Assembly: GCA_002353575.1 (NCBI GenBank)
Contig: DEJQ01000013.1
Span: forward strand, 1-27,287
Direction of reading: 5' to 3'
Origin: Prevotellaceae bacterium UBA2744
GTDB taxonomy: Bacteria > Bacteroidota > Bacteroidia > Bacteroidales > Bacteroidaceae
Length of the DNA: 27,287 bases
Shown here: positions 7,503 to 15,216 of the stretch, one piece after another
Numbering within the stretch: the first letter of the stretch is position 1
Layout of the letters: each line of letters begins with the position of its first letter
The notes under the pieces: generated by a model
Database searches by the model: none
What the model was told of the DNA's origin: nothing
What the model saw: only the letters and a program-made list of their open reading frames with translations
Position numbers and translations under genes: made by a program

Positions 7503-7510
7503 CAAAGGTA
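7503..7510 (-). promoter_or_regulatory. Predicted -7 element of the nqr operon promoter
   Basis: TACCTTTG on the minus strand, a perfect TAnnTTTG match, with a predicted start near 7496. No good -33 TTTG box is visible at the expected distance. Confidence 0.6.
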
Positions 7511-7546
7511 GCATATTAAAATGAAAATAGAGAATCTGAAAATGAG

Positions 7547-7589
7547 TTTTTGATTATAAAATCGTTTTTTGAAATTAAATAATCAAAAA
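7547..7589 (-). terminator. Possible A/T-rich hairpin terminator after the dnaA-DUF4199 operon
   Basis: Perfect 11-bp arms (tttttgattat / ataatcaaaaa) around a loop of about 21 nt, between the DUF4199 stop and the nqr promoter. It is weak because the arms contain only one G-C pair. Confidence 0.3.
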
Positions 7590-7612
7590 AAGCGTATGCT
7601 ATGATGAATATG

Positions 7613-8176
7613 CTATTTCAGTGTTGCAGGTTTGTAGAAATATGTGACTACAGAAATGAGAATAGACAGGATAATTGATGTGACAAAGCTGTTGTTGAAG
7701 AGAAGCATGGTCTTGTCGAAGGGAGACAGGTATTCCAGCTCCTGAATCATTGCGATAGCCTGTTTGTAGTAGTCTGTCATCCCTGCCTGGCGGTAGAGTG
7801 CCTGAGTATCGGGTGATGTTAGCATCGTATTGATTGCTGTGAAGAGTTCGCCTTTGTCGATATAGGCAAAATATATAAACTCCATACAGCCGCTGAGCAT
7901 ACAGGCATACATGAATATGCTCAGTACGTTCATGTATGTGAATAGGGGAGAGATGGGAATCTCAAGTTGCATGGCTCTCTTCTTCATGCGCATACCCAGG
8001 AAAATTTCGATGGGGAGCAGTGCTATCAGTGTACATATGCCCACCAGCATGAAGAGTCCGTTCTGCATACGGAATCCGGCAATGTAACAGGCAAATACGA
8101 CTACCCAACACAAACCCAGAATACTTCCGTATTCCATCACAAACTTTCGGAGTATAGACAGATTTTCGTTGGGCAT
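7613..8176 (-). CDS. DUF4199 family integral membrane protein
   Basis: A 187-aa hydrophobic protein resembling the Bacteroidetes DUF4199 family. A short N-terminus (LRKFVMEYGSILGLCWV) leads into a first helix (about 14-34), a second (about 39-62), a third (about 78-106) and a C-terminal helix (about 164-182). Between helices 3 and 4 lies a soluble loop of about 55 residues (about 109-163, MLTSPDTQALYRQAGMTDYY...) that is probably extracytoplasmic or cytoplasmic-helical. The function of the family is unknown. It starts 16 bp after dnaA on the same strand and is probably co-transcribed. DUF4199 assignment is by general pattern. Confidence 0.75.
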   Translation of the reverse strand: MPNENLSILRKFVMEYGSILGLCWVVVFACYIAGFRMQNGLFMLVGICTLIALLPIEIFLGMRMKKRAMQLEIPISPLFTYMNVLSIFMYACMLSGCMEFIYFAYIDKGELFTAINTMLTSPDTQALYRQAGMTDYYKQAIAMIQELEYLSPFDKTMLLFNNSFVTSIILSILISVVTYFYKPATLK

Positions 8177-8192
8177 AGGCTTCTGTCGGAAC

Positions 8193-9596
8193 TTATTTCG
8201 ATGTGATAAGTTCTATGAGTGTTTCTAAATCCTGACGTGTACGTTTGTCTGTTGTTGACAGACTGCGTATGTTGCTTATGGCATGAATGATGGTGGCGTG
8301 GTTGCGACCGCCCAGTTTCTTGCCTATCTGCACTATGCTCTCTTCGGTCATGTTGTTTGCCAAATACATGGTAAGTTGACGGATGTATGAGATAGGTTGT
8401 TTGCGAGTGCGGGAAATTAGTGTGTCAACCGATATCTTAAAATGCTCACATACAACGTTGCATATTGACTCGAAGGTGATAGCCTGTTCGGAACGAACCT
8501 TAACCTTGAAACGTGGCATAATCTTCTTCACCAACTTCATGTCAATGTCGCAACTGTCAACAACGGAGTATGCCATTAGTGAGTTGATGAATCCCTCTAA
8601 GTCACGTATGCTATCATCTATATTCTCAGATATGTAACTTATGATATTATCTGGAATATCAAGGCCTTCTTTTGTAACCTTTGCCTTCAGGATAGAGTAG
8701 CGGAGAGCTTTGGTCGGCTTTTCGATTTCAGCCTGCAGTCCCCACTTGAATCGTGTGAGCAGTCGGTCCTCGAGTCCGAGTATGTCGATTGGCGGACGGT
8801 CGGCAGTGAGGATAATCTGCTTCTTGTTGAGATGGAGGTGGTTGAAGATGTGGAAGAATGTGTTCTGGGTATCCTGCTTACCGGAGAGTTCCTGTATATC
8901 ATCGATAATGAGCACGTCGATGGTCTGGTAGAATGCGATGAAATCGTTGCGCACATTCTTCCGGACAGCATCGGTCCACTGCACCATAAAAAGGTGGGCA
9001 GATACGTAGAGCACACGCATTTCCGGGTGTAGTTCTTTTATCTTTAGTCCGATGGCATTCACTAAGTGTGACTTTCCACAGCCCGAAGGACCAAAGATAA
9101 ACAGCGGGTTGAATGTCTTTGCAGGATTCTTTGCTATTGCTTCACCTACAGAGCGAGCCAGACGGTTGCTTTCTCCCTCGATATAAGTGTCGAAGTTGTA
9201 GCTTGTGTTCAGCTGCGAGTTGAAGTCGCCTGGATTTGATGCTCCAAGCATGTTGGGCGAAACGTTTGCAAGGTGTTCTTGCTTTGGTGTGGCTATGGCG
9301 ACCTTTTTGGTGCCTTCTTCGTCAACGGTAGTACCTGTTGTCTTGTCTTTCAGGATGCGATAGTAGAGCGAGACTTCGCCGAAACAGCGGTGTAGGGCAC
9401 TACGCATCAGATGCAGGTATTTCTCTTCGATAACGTCCTTTACAAATGCACTTGGAACACACAATACCAGTTTGCCCTCTGTGAAACTGCCAAATTCCAC
9501 ATAGGCAAAGATAGTGTTGTATTGCTCCATAGAGATATTGTCGCGAATTATACTGCGGCACTTCTCCCATCTGCTTCTGTAATCAGTCGTCATCAA
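8193..9596 (-). CDS. dnaA: Chromosomal replication initiator protein DnaA
   Basis: A 467-aa AAA+ initiator. Domain I covers about 1-85, a variable linker 86-130, and the AAA+ domain 131-365. In it are Walker A GPSGCGKS (169-176), Walker B LIIDDIQ (229-235), sensor 1 around ILTADRPP (262-269), the Arg finger in LLTRFKWG (Arg282) and sensor 2 at RDLEGFI (331-337). The C-terminal DNA-binding domain (about 375-467) has the DnaA signature GGRNHATIIHAI (429-440). The DnaA box-reading residues of that signature are conserved in type. A second start at Met2 is equally possible. It is followed by a DUF4199 gene. No convincing DnaA boxes are visible next to the gene. Confidence 0.97.
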   Translation of the reverse strand: MMTTDYRSRWEKCRSIIRDNISMEQYNTIFAYVEFGSFTEGKLVLCVPSAFVKDVIEEKYLHLMRSALHRCFGEVSLYYRILKDKTTGTTVDEEGTKKVAIATPKQEHLANVSPNMLGASNPGDFNSQLNTSYNFDTYIEGESNRLARSVGEAIAKNPAKTFNPLFIFGPSGCGKSHLVNAIGLKIKELHPEMRVLYVSAHLFMVQWTDAVRKNVRNDFIAFYQTIDVLIIDDIQELSGKQDTQNTFFHIFNHLHLNKKQIILTADRPPIDILGLEDRLLTRFKWGLQAEIEKPTKALRYSILKAKVTKEGLDIPDNIISYISENIDDSIRDLEGFINSLMAYSVVDSCDIDMKLVKKIMPRFKVKVRSEQAITFESICNVVCEHFKISVDTLISRTRKQPISYIRQLTMYLANNMTEESIVQIGKKLGGRNHATIIHAISNIRSLSTTDKRTRQDLETLIELITSK

Positions 9597-9965
9597 GTGA
9601 TTTTTTTTAGTTATTTGGTGCTATTCTTATAGGTTATTAGATTCTTTCTTTCTACTCTTTACCGATTATTATGATATATAATGTCACGGCTGAGTCGTCT
9701 TGGTTTTGACAATGCAAATTTCAGACTTTAATTTTATTCTGCAAAATTTTCATATCTTGTCGTTTTTTCTGCAGATGGTAGATTTCTCGTATTTATAGAG
9801 AGTTGCAAAAAGTGCTGGATTCCGACTTTTTTCTCCCTCTTGTATTTTTTATACTTGTTGATTTCTATTTAGTTACAAGGTGTATGTTTTGTTTTACGTG
9901 TGTTCCACTATGATTCAAGGTTCTCTCTAAAACGTTGTTTTTTATGAGGAAAAAACCTGACGGAT
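9597..9965. other. A/T-rich gene-free stretch upstream of dnaA
   Basis: The 433 bp between dnaA and the MCE gene contain the predicted dnaA promoter (9715-9746) and the terminator of the amidase/MCE operon (9966-9999). The rest is A/T-rich without an ORF I can support. I looked for clustered TTATCCACA-like DnaA boxes and found none, so I do not call an origin. Confidence 0.6.
9715..9746 (-). promoter_or_regulatory. Predicted dnaA promoter
   Basis: On the minus strand: -33 TTTTG (9746-9742), 19-bp spacer, -7 GAAATTTG (9722-9715), one base off TAnnTTTG. It implies a leader of about 110 nt before dnaA. Confidence 0.5.
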
Positions 9966-9999
9966 AAAAATCATCTAAATTGCCTCTTATTTAGATGAT
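9966..9999 (-). terminator. Terminator of the amidase-MCE operon
   Basis: Perfect 11-bp arms (atcatctaaat / atttagatgat) with an 8-nt loop. Read on the minus strand the hairpin is followed by a short T run. It lies about 30 bp past the MCE gene stop. Confidence 0.8.
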
Positions 10000-10029
10000 G
10001 TTTAGATAGTGTATTCCTTGTAAAAATTT

Positions 10030-10932
10030 TTATTTGTCTTTTTTTCCGAATATTGAGAAGTGAACGTAACGCTTAGGATGCAGACGCAAATCTTCAAGTA
10101 ATAACGCAGCATTTCGCATGGTTGAATCAAGATTTACTGATATGCTATTGTCGTTAAGAAGCATTCCAAGAGAGTTGTCTTTGCTGTTCATGGCAGTACT
10201 CAACTTGTTAGTTATGAGATTCGCATTGCTGATAGTTTGGTTTGCATTGTTTGCTATACCTTCTATGTCCACTCGGTTGAGTGTGGCCGTGAGGGTTTCT
10301 GCATTCTGCAGTGTGTTGTTGGCAGAAGCCACCATTTTGGGTACGTCTTTTCCCAATAAGCTATTGATTTTGTCGGATGAACTACGCAGATTGGCTGTTG
10401 TGTGTTCCAGATTGTGCAGTGTAGCTGCCAGGGCAGGGTCTGATACCAGATTGTTTAGTGATGTCAGGATTGAGTCGATTTTCGGCAACATTGCTTCTAT
10501 CTGTGGAATCATTTCTCCAGCGGCAGCCATCAGATCGACAGGTGATTCGCCATAGATGGTGTCGCCTGGTTGCAGCAGATTACCATTGGTGTCGCCCAAG
10601 TCCAGGTTCAACTTAGCTGCCCCTAGCATTTCCTTCGTTACGAACACAGATGTACCCTCTGGCATTTGGAACGACGGGGTGATAGTCAGAGTCAAAGCCA
10701 TTTTCTGGTTCTTGTTGTTATAGGATATGTTTTTCACGTATCCCACCTTCAAACCATTGGCAAGCACGTCGGATGAAATGCTAAGTCCTGTAACATTGTT
10801 CATTATTACGGTATATTCCTTGTCATTATTGAACAAGTTTAATCCCTTTAATAATATAATACCGGCATAAATGATAACAATTGCAATTATTGCTGTGACA
10901 GCAATCTTTATTTCTTTAGTAAAACCTTTCAT
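10030..10932 (-). CDS. MCE (MlaD-like) family lipid-transport protein
   Basis: A 300-aa protein with a single N-terminal membrane anchor (about 9-29) followed by one MCE domain (about 37-125). The domain shows the family pattern VTGLSISSDVLANGLKVGYVKNI and EMLGAAKLNLDLG. The C-terminal half (about 130-285) is helical and Asn/Leu-rich, probably the coiled extension that in other MCE proteins forms a channel or needle across the periplasm. MCE proteins bind substrates of ABC-type lipid transporters, as MlaD does in phospholipid trafficking; the ATPase and permease are not in this window. It lies 69 bp downstream of an amidase gene on the same strand, and a terminator follows. Confidence 0.93.
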   Translation of the reverse strand: MKGFTKEIKIAVTAIIAIVIIYAGIILLKGLNLFNNDKEYTVIMNNVTGLSISSDVLANGLKVGYVKNISYNNKNQKMALTLTITPSFQMPEGTSVFVTKEMLGAAKLNLDLGDTNGNLLQPGDTIYGESPVDLMAAAGEMIPQIEAMLPKIDSILTSLNNLVSDPALAATLHNLEHTTANLRSSSDKINSLLGKDVPKMVASANNTLQNAETLTATLNRVDIEGIANNANQTISNANLITNKLSTAMNSKDNSLGMLLNDNSISVNLDSTMRNAALLLEDLRLHPKRYVHFSIFGKKDK

Positions 10933-11001
10933 AGTTTCTTATTTGATTCTTTTTTATATGTAGTAAGTTGTTGCTTGTTCTGAACGATTAGTGCAGACAG
11001 G

Positions 11002-12162
11002 TTAGTATCTTACGATAAATGCCTTTGGAAATTTATTCAGAATGCTCAATCTGAGTTTCTTTGCTTCCGGCATAGTCTCTACTGCTCCGTATGTGTATTT
11101 ATATATGTTGTTTTCTTTTCTCATATCAACTGCAAGGCCCTTGAACTGTGAGTCTTTGGCGCTCAGTTTCTTTGTTCCTGCCAGGATCTGCACTCTGTAC
11201 ATTGGCTTGGATTCTGGCTCGGGGCCTGTTGTCTCGGTGGCTGGCTGAGCAGCTGCTGTGGCTGGCTGAGTATCTGTGTCTTTTTTTTCTGCTGTGGTTG
11301 TTTCTTCTACGGTTGCAGCTGTAGGAACCGTCTGTCCTGCAGGTGAAGTCTGTCTTACGTCTTCCAGTTCTGCTGCTTTACCCATGTGGCGGTTCTTGTA
11401 TTTTCTGACAGCATTGTAGATACACTTGGCAATGGTTTGCTGTCCGCTCTTTGTTATCAGGAATGCTTCTTCCGATGGGGTAGAGATGTAACCGATTTCC
11501 AGCAGTACACTGGGCATATAGGTAAGGCGCAGTACTGCCAGGTTGGCCTGTAGTACTCCCATATCGTTTCTGCCGCCTGTTCTGACCATCTCCCTCTGTG
11601 CCATTTCTGCAAAGGCTACGCTTTCCTTCATGTCTCGGTCTTGCATCAGTTCGAACATGATGTCGCTCTCAGCCGAGTTGGGATTGGCAAAACTGTATTT
11701 GCTGGCTCCGTTTTCCTCAAACTGAATTACGGAGTTCTCGCGCTTTTCCACCTCGAGGTTTGTGCCGGCTGTACGCAGAGTCAGGGTGTATGCCTGTACT
11801 CCGGTAGCTTTCTTAGCTTTACGCGGAAGGGCATTTACATGTACGGATACGAACAGGTCTGCTTTTGCTTTGTTGGCTATAGATGCGCGTTGGTCGAGCG
11901 GTACGAAGATATCTGTCTGACGTGTGTATAACACTTTAATGTCAGGACAGTTGCTCTGCAGCAATTGCCCCAGTTCTTTCACCACGTTCAGGTTGATGGT
12001 CTTCTCGTTGTTCGACGGTCTCGAGCCGATTGCTCCTGGATCCTTGCCTCCGTGTCCGGCATCAAGTACTACGACAAATTTCTCTCTTGCAGTTGTGGTA
12101 TTTGCATTACCAAAACTGACAATCAGAGTCGCTAAAAATATTATAATGTGTATTTGTCGCAT
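11002..12162 (-). CDS. N-acetylmuramoyl-L-alanine amidase with C-terminal SPOR-like domain
   Basis: A 386-aa secreted cell-wall hydrolase. A signal peptide (about 1-25, hydrophobic core IIIFLATLIVSFG) is followed by an Amidase_3 domain (about 29-255). Its zinc ligands are His37 (DAGHGG), Glu53 (NEKT) and His108 (SVHVNA), and the likely catalytic Glu222 is in LLEIGYIS. An insertion at about 140-170 in the amidase domain is of the type that regulates AmiC-like enzymes. A low-complexity Thr/Ala/Pro/Glu linker (about 268-318) leads to a C-terminal region (about 321-386, YRVQILAG...FIVRY) with the SPOR pattern, which binds denuded glycan strands at division sites. It cleaves the amide bond between MurNAc and the peptide stem in the periplasm. 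Confidence 0.95.
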   Translation of the reverse strand: MRQIHIIIFLATLIVSFGNANTTTAREKFVVVLDAGHGGKDPGAIGSRPSNNEKTINLNVVKELGQLLQSNCPDIKVLYTRQTDIFVPLDQRASIANKAKADLFVSVHVNALPRKAKKATGVQAYTLTLRTAGTNLEVEKRENSVIQFEENGASKYSFANPNSAESDIMFELMQDRDMKESVAFAEMAQREMVRTGGRNDMGVLQANLAVLRLTYMPSVLLEIGYISTPSEEAFLITKSGQQTIAKCIYNAVRKYKNRHMGKAAELEDVRQTSPAGQTVPTAATVEETTTAEKKDTDTQPATAAAQPATETTGPEPESKPMYRVQILAGTKKLSAKDSQFKGLAVDMRKENNIYKYTYGAVETMPEAKKLRLSILNKFPKAFIVRY

Positions 12163-12177
12163 GCTTTATTTCTGATG

Positions 12178-12185
12178 CAAGGGTA
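12178..12185 (-). promoter_or_regulatory. Possible -7 element for the amidase operon
   Basis: TACCCTTG on the minus strand, one base off TAnnTTTG, 15 bp upstream of the amidase start. No convincing -33 box is seen. Confidence 0.3.
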
Positions 12186-12204
12186 AGTGATATGTTTTAA
12201 TGAA

Positions 12205-12238
12205 ATAACGGAACAGTCAAATTGTGCTGCTCCGTTAT
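12205..12238 (-). terminator. Hairpin between spt and the amidase gene
   Basis: Perfect 8-bp arms (ataacgga / tccgttat), extended by three further pairs after a mismatch, with a 10-nt loop. Read on the minus strand it is followed by TTTCATT, so it is a moderate terminator candidate, the second of two consecutive hairpins after spt. Confidence 0.5.
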
Positions 12239-12243
12239 GTTAA

Positions 12244-12274
12244 ACAATGCTTAAGGTTTCGGTCGAAGCATTGT
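12244..12274 (-). terminator. Hairpin directly after spt
   Basis: Perfect 9-bp arms (acaatgctt / aagcattgt) around a 13-nt loop, 9 bp past the spt stop. It is followed on the minus strand by a short T run. Together with 12205-12238 it probably ends the spt transcript. Confidence 0.5.
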
Positions 12275-12283
12275 GTTGGATTC

Positions 12284-13489
12284 TTAGTTGTTTTCGTGCA
12301 CTCCGAGCTGAATTCCCAGTTCTTTGAAACTTTCAGCCAGAATGTTTACAGCCTTGTCAACCTGTTCCTTTGTGTGAGTTGCCATCAGAGCTACTCGTAC
12401 CAATGTGTCTTGCGGAGCACATGCAGGTGGAATAACTGGGTTGATGAATACGCCCTTCTTGAATGCCAATGCGGTAACTGCGAATGTCTTCTCCGGGTCA
12501 CGGACGTAGAGTGGGATGATTGGGCTTTCGCTATCGCCAATTTCGAATCCCGCTGCTTTGAACTGCTCCAGAGCGTAGTTGGTAATCTTCCATAGGTTTT
12601 CCTGGCGTTCTGGTTCGTTCTGCAGGATGTGCAGAGCTTCCAGAGCTGCAGCTGTGCTGGCAGGAGTGTTTGATGCAGAGAAGATATAAGTACGGCTGTT
12701 GTGACGAAGCCAGTTGATCGTATCTTTGTCAGAAGCGATAAATCCACCGATTGAAGCAAGAGACTTAGAGAATGTACCCATGATCAGGTCCACGTCATCG
12801 GTAACACCGAAGTGGTCGCATGTACCACGACCTTGGCGACCGAATACACCCAGTCCGTGTGCCTCGTCAACCATTATGCTGGCATTGTACTTCTTCTTTA
12901 ACTCTACAATCTGTGGAAGTTTTGCGAGGTCGCCTTCCATTGAGAACAATCCATCGGTCACAATCATTTTGATTGCGTCTGGATTGCATCGCATCAGCTG
13001 ACTCTCAAGGTGTTCCATGTCGTTGTGTTTGTAGCGGAGGAATTCAGAGAATGAAAGTCTGCGTCCGTCAACGATTGATGCGTGGTCACGGTCGTCACAA
13101 AGGATGTAGTCACCACGTCCGGTTACGCATGAAACAACTCCGGAGTTGACACTAAATCCAGTAGAGTAGCAAAGAGCTTCGTCCTTGCCTATAAATTCAG
13201 CTAATTCTCCTTCCAATTGTACGTGCAAATCCAGTGTCCCGTTAAGGAAACGAGATCCGGCACAACCTGTACCGTACTTGTCAATTGCTTTTTTTGCTGC
13301 ATCACATATTCTCTTGTCATAGGTCAGACCCATATATGAATTTGAGCCAAACATCAAAACCCTATGACCACCCATCGACACCTCTGTATCCTGGTGACTG
13401 TCAATTGCGCGAAAGTAAGGATAGATGCCCGCATTCATGTATTTCTGCGGTTCTCTATACTTGCTCATTTTTTCTTGTAGTAAACCCAT
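12284..13489 (-). CDS. spt: Serine palmitoyltransferase-type PLP enzyme (alpha-oxoamine synthase family)
   Basis: A 401-aa fold-type I PLP enzyme. The internal aldimine lysine is Lys242 in GTFSKSLASIGG; the cofactor-binding DEAH is at 208-211 and HASIVDG at 136-142. The alpha-oxoamine synthase pattern FGSNSYMGL...GTGCAGSRFLNGTLDLHVQLE (47-93) is clear. Family members condense an amino acid with an acyl-CoA. The Bacteroidetes enzymes of this exact type start sphingolipid synthesis from serine and a long-chain acyl-CoA, giving 3-ketosphinganine. KBL (glycine C-acetyltransferase) is the alternative name often given by automatic annotation. It lies divergent from a lipid kinase gene, which supports a lipid role. 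Cytoplasmic. Confidence 0.88.
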   Translation of the reverse strand: MGLLQEKMSKYREPQKYMNAGIYPYFRAIDSHQDTEVSMGGHRVLMFGSNSYMGLTYDKRICDAAKKAIDKYGTGCAGSRFLNGTLDLHVQLEGELAEFIGKDEALCYSTGFSVNSGVVSCVTGRGDYILCDDRDHASIVDGRRLSFSEFLRYKHNDMEHLESQLMRCNPDAIKMIVTDGLFSMEGDLAKLPQIVELKKKYNASIMVDEAHGLGVFGRQGRGTCDHFGVTDDVDLIMGTFSKSLASIGGFIASDKDTINWLRHNSRTYIFSASNTPASTAAALEALHILQNEPERQENLWKITNYALEQFKAAGFEIGDSESPIIPLYVRDPEKTFAVTALAFKKGVFINPVIPPACAPQDTLVRVALMATHTKEQVDKAVNILAESFKELGIQLGVHENN

Positions 13490-13612
13490 GTCGTTTTATT
13501 ATCGGTTTTCTAGTCTAATCTCTTTCTGATTATTCTATAATATGTCTGTCTTTAAAGAGAAATACTCTGTTAAAGTTGAACTTTATTATTGCTCATTAAA
13601 GCATTTCTCGTG

Positions 13613-13641
13613 CAAAGGTACAAAAAAAACTTTGCCCGCAA
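13613..13641 (-). promoter_or_regulatory. Predicted spt promoter
   Basis: On the minus strand: TTG (13641-13639), 18-bp spacer, -7 TACCTTTG (13620-13613), a perfect TAnnTTTG. The leader would be about 117 nt and contains a small palindrome AAAGTT-G-AACTTT (13572-13584). Confidence 0.6.
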
Positions 13642-13714
13642 TCCTATTTGCATAAAAATTATCAAAAATCTGTAAAAACACCTCGGTTGTGTACAATAAT
13701 AGCAATATAAATGC

Positions 13715-13722
13715 TAATTTTG
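13715..13722 (+). promoter_or_regulatory. Predicted -7 element for the lipid kinase gene
   Basis: TAATTTTG, a perfect TAnnTTTG match, about 25 bp before the ATG at 13747. It excludes the more upstream in-frame ATG at 13711 as the start. The -33 box is poor. Confidence 0.5.
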
Positions 13723-13746
13723 CCGTCGAAATGTTTCCGCTTATAC

Positions 13747-14796
13747 ATGGATAATAGAAAGAAAATAATTTTCATCGTAAATCCCCATTCAGGAACTTCG
13801 GGAAAACAGAGAATTTTGGATTTGGTTGAAGAGTTGATTGATCGCGATCGGTTTGAGTGGGAAATCCGCAATACTGAGTATGCAGGACATGCAGTTGAGA
13901 TAGCAAAGGCTGCTTCCAATCTTTCTGTAGATATTGTTTGTGCCGTCGGTGGCGACGGAACGGTAAACGAAACCGCACGCGGCATTGTGCATACCAACAC
14001 AGCTTTGGCAATCATCCCAGCCGGAAGCGGAAATGGTCTGGCACGCCACCTTCACATTCCTATGGATCCTCGCGGAGCCATAAAAGTTATCAATGAATGT
14101 AATATCCATCCTATGGACTATGGACTTATCAATGACCATCCGTTTTTCTGCACTTGCGGAATGGGATTCGATGCTTTCATCTCCATGAAATTTGCTTCTG
14201 CCGGCCGTCGCGGTCCGCTTACATATATAGAAAATGTGTTGGCAAACGGACTTAGCTATAATCCCGATACATATGATATTTATGTTGACGACCAGCAGGT
14301 GAGCGAATACAAGGCTTTCTGTATAGCCTGTGCCAATGCCTCGCAGTATGGTAATAATGCATATATAGCTCCAGAGGCTTCTGTTCGCGACGGACTGATG
14401 GACGTGACCATTATCCAGCCGTTCACGGTGATTGATGCTCCGCAGATTGCCATTCAGCTGTTCAACGGGAAACTGCCAAGCAACAGTCGTATCAAGACTT
14501 TCCAGTGTAAGCGGATGCATGTTCACCGCAGTCGTCCTGCTGCTATTCACTACGACGGTGATCCCATTGAGACAGGAACCGACATAGATATTCAGATAGT
14601 TCACGAGGGACTCTTCTGTATTTCTCCACATGAAGAAGGGCTTATCGACAAGACTCCTAACTTCCCGAATGTAGTTCTTGAGCAGTTCAATGAGTTTTTC
14701 CAGCGAAGCGAAAATCTGCTGCAGAATAACATACTGAAGACACAGGAACTCCACAAGAAGAATATGGAAATGATAAAAAAACTTGCAAAGAAATAA
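13747..14796 (+). CDS. Diacylglycerol/sphingoid-base kinase-like lipid kinase (YegS/LCB5 family)
   Basis: A 349-aa lipid kinase. The N-terminal catalytic domain starts FIVNPHSGTSGK (about 8-19) and contains the ATP-site signature VGGDGTVNE (about 68-76) and the PAGSGNGLARHL stretch (about 92-103). The C-terminal beta-sandwich has the family pattern YDGDPIE. COG1597 enzymes phosphorylate diacylglycerol, other neutral lipids or sphingoid bases; the substrate cannot be read from sequence. It is divergent from spt, so a sphingoid or ceramide-linked substrate is an attractive inference. The start at 13747 fits the promoter just upstream. The final codons form the left arm of the terminator. A C-terminal helical, Lys-rich tail (about 310-349) follows the kinase fold. 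Confidence 0.9.
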   Translation: MDNRKKIIFIVNPHSGTSGKQRILDLVEELIDRDRFEWEIRNTEYAGHAVEIAKAASNLSVDIVCAVGGDGTVNETARGIVHTNTALAIIPAGSGNGLARHLHIPMDPRGAIKVINECNIHPMDYGLINDHPFFCTCGMGFDAFISMKFASAGRRGPLTYIENVLANGLSYNPDTYDIYVDDQQVSEYKAFCIACANASQYGNNAYIAPEASVRDGLMDVTIIQPFTVIDAPQIAIQLFNGKLPSNSRIKTFQCKRMHVHRSRPAAIHYDGDPIETGTDIDIQIVHEGLFCISPHEEGLIDKTPNFPNVVLEQFNEFFQRSENLLQNNILKTQELHKKNMEMIKKLAKK

Positions 14797-14815
14797 TTCC
14801 TTGCAAGTTTTTTTT
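14775..14815. terminator. Bidirectional terminator embedded in the end of the lipid kinase gene
   Basis: Perfect 14-bp arms (14775-14788 and 14801-14814; core acttgcaa / ttgcaagt) with a 12-nt loop that contains the TAA stop codon. A T run follows on the plus strand and the A run on the left arm serves the convergent rpmE2 gene. Confidence 0.9.
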
Positions 14816-14834
14816 ATGCTGAAAAAAGAAAATC

Positions 14835-15089
14835 TTATTTCTTTTTCATTGCTGCATAACGGTTCATGAACTTATCCACACGACCTGCTGTGTCAACCAG
14901 CTTAGCCTTACCTGTGTAGAATGGGTGAGAAGAAGAAGAAATTTCAAGTTTGATTACAGGATACTCCTGACCTTCAAAAATCTCAGTGTCGTTTGACTTA
15001 GCAGTCGAACGTGAGAGAAACATATCGCCGTTTGACATGTCCTTGAAGATTACTGGACGATAGTTCTCTGGGTGAATACCTTTTTTCAT
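14835..15089 (-). CDS. rpmE2: 50S ribosomal protein L31 type B
   Basis: An 84-aa protein with the L31 type B pattern: MKKGIHPENYRPVIFKDMSNGDMFLSRST at the N-terminus and the SSSSHPFYTGKAKLVDTAGRVDKFMNRY core. The type A zinc-binding cysteines are absent (no Cys at all), so this is the zinc-independent paralogue. It is a component of the large ribosomal subunit at the subunit interface. It is a single gene with its own promoter, convergent with the lipid kinase gene and sharing its terminator. Confidence 0.97.
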   Translation of the reverse strand: MKKGIHPENYRPVIFKDMSNGDMFLSRSTAKSNDTEIFEGQEYPVIKLEISSSSHPFYTGKAKLVDTAGRVDKFMNRYAAMKKK

Positions 15090-15168
15090 TTCTTTAAACG
15101 TTTAAATTTTATACTATTACGGGCTGACGGTATATACGTCGGCACAATGTAATGGGTTAAATCGGCTG

Positions 15169-15200
15169 CGAAGGTACTGCAATTTCTTCTAAATACCAAA
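15169..15200 (-). promoter_or_regulatory. Predicted rpmE2 promoter
   Basis: On the minus strand: -33 TTTG (15200-15197), 20-bp spacer, -7 TACCTTCG (15176-15169), one base off consensus. Leader about 72 nt. Confidence 0.6.
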
Positions 15201-15216
15201 TAAATCACTCTGTATT

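Noticed and set aside
9597..10029. Possible replication origin next to dnaA
   Set aside because: No DnaA-box cluster was seen; A/T-richness alone is not enough.
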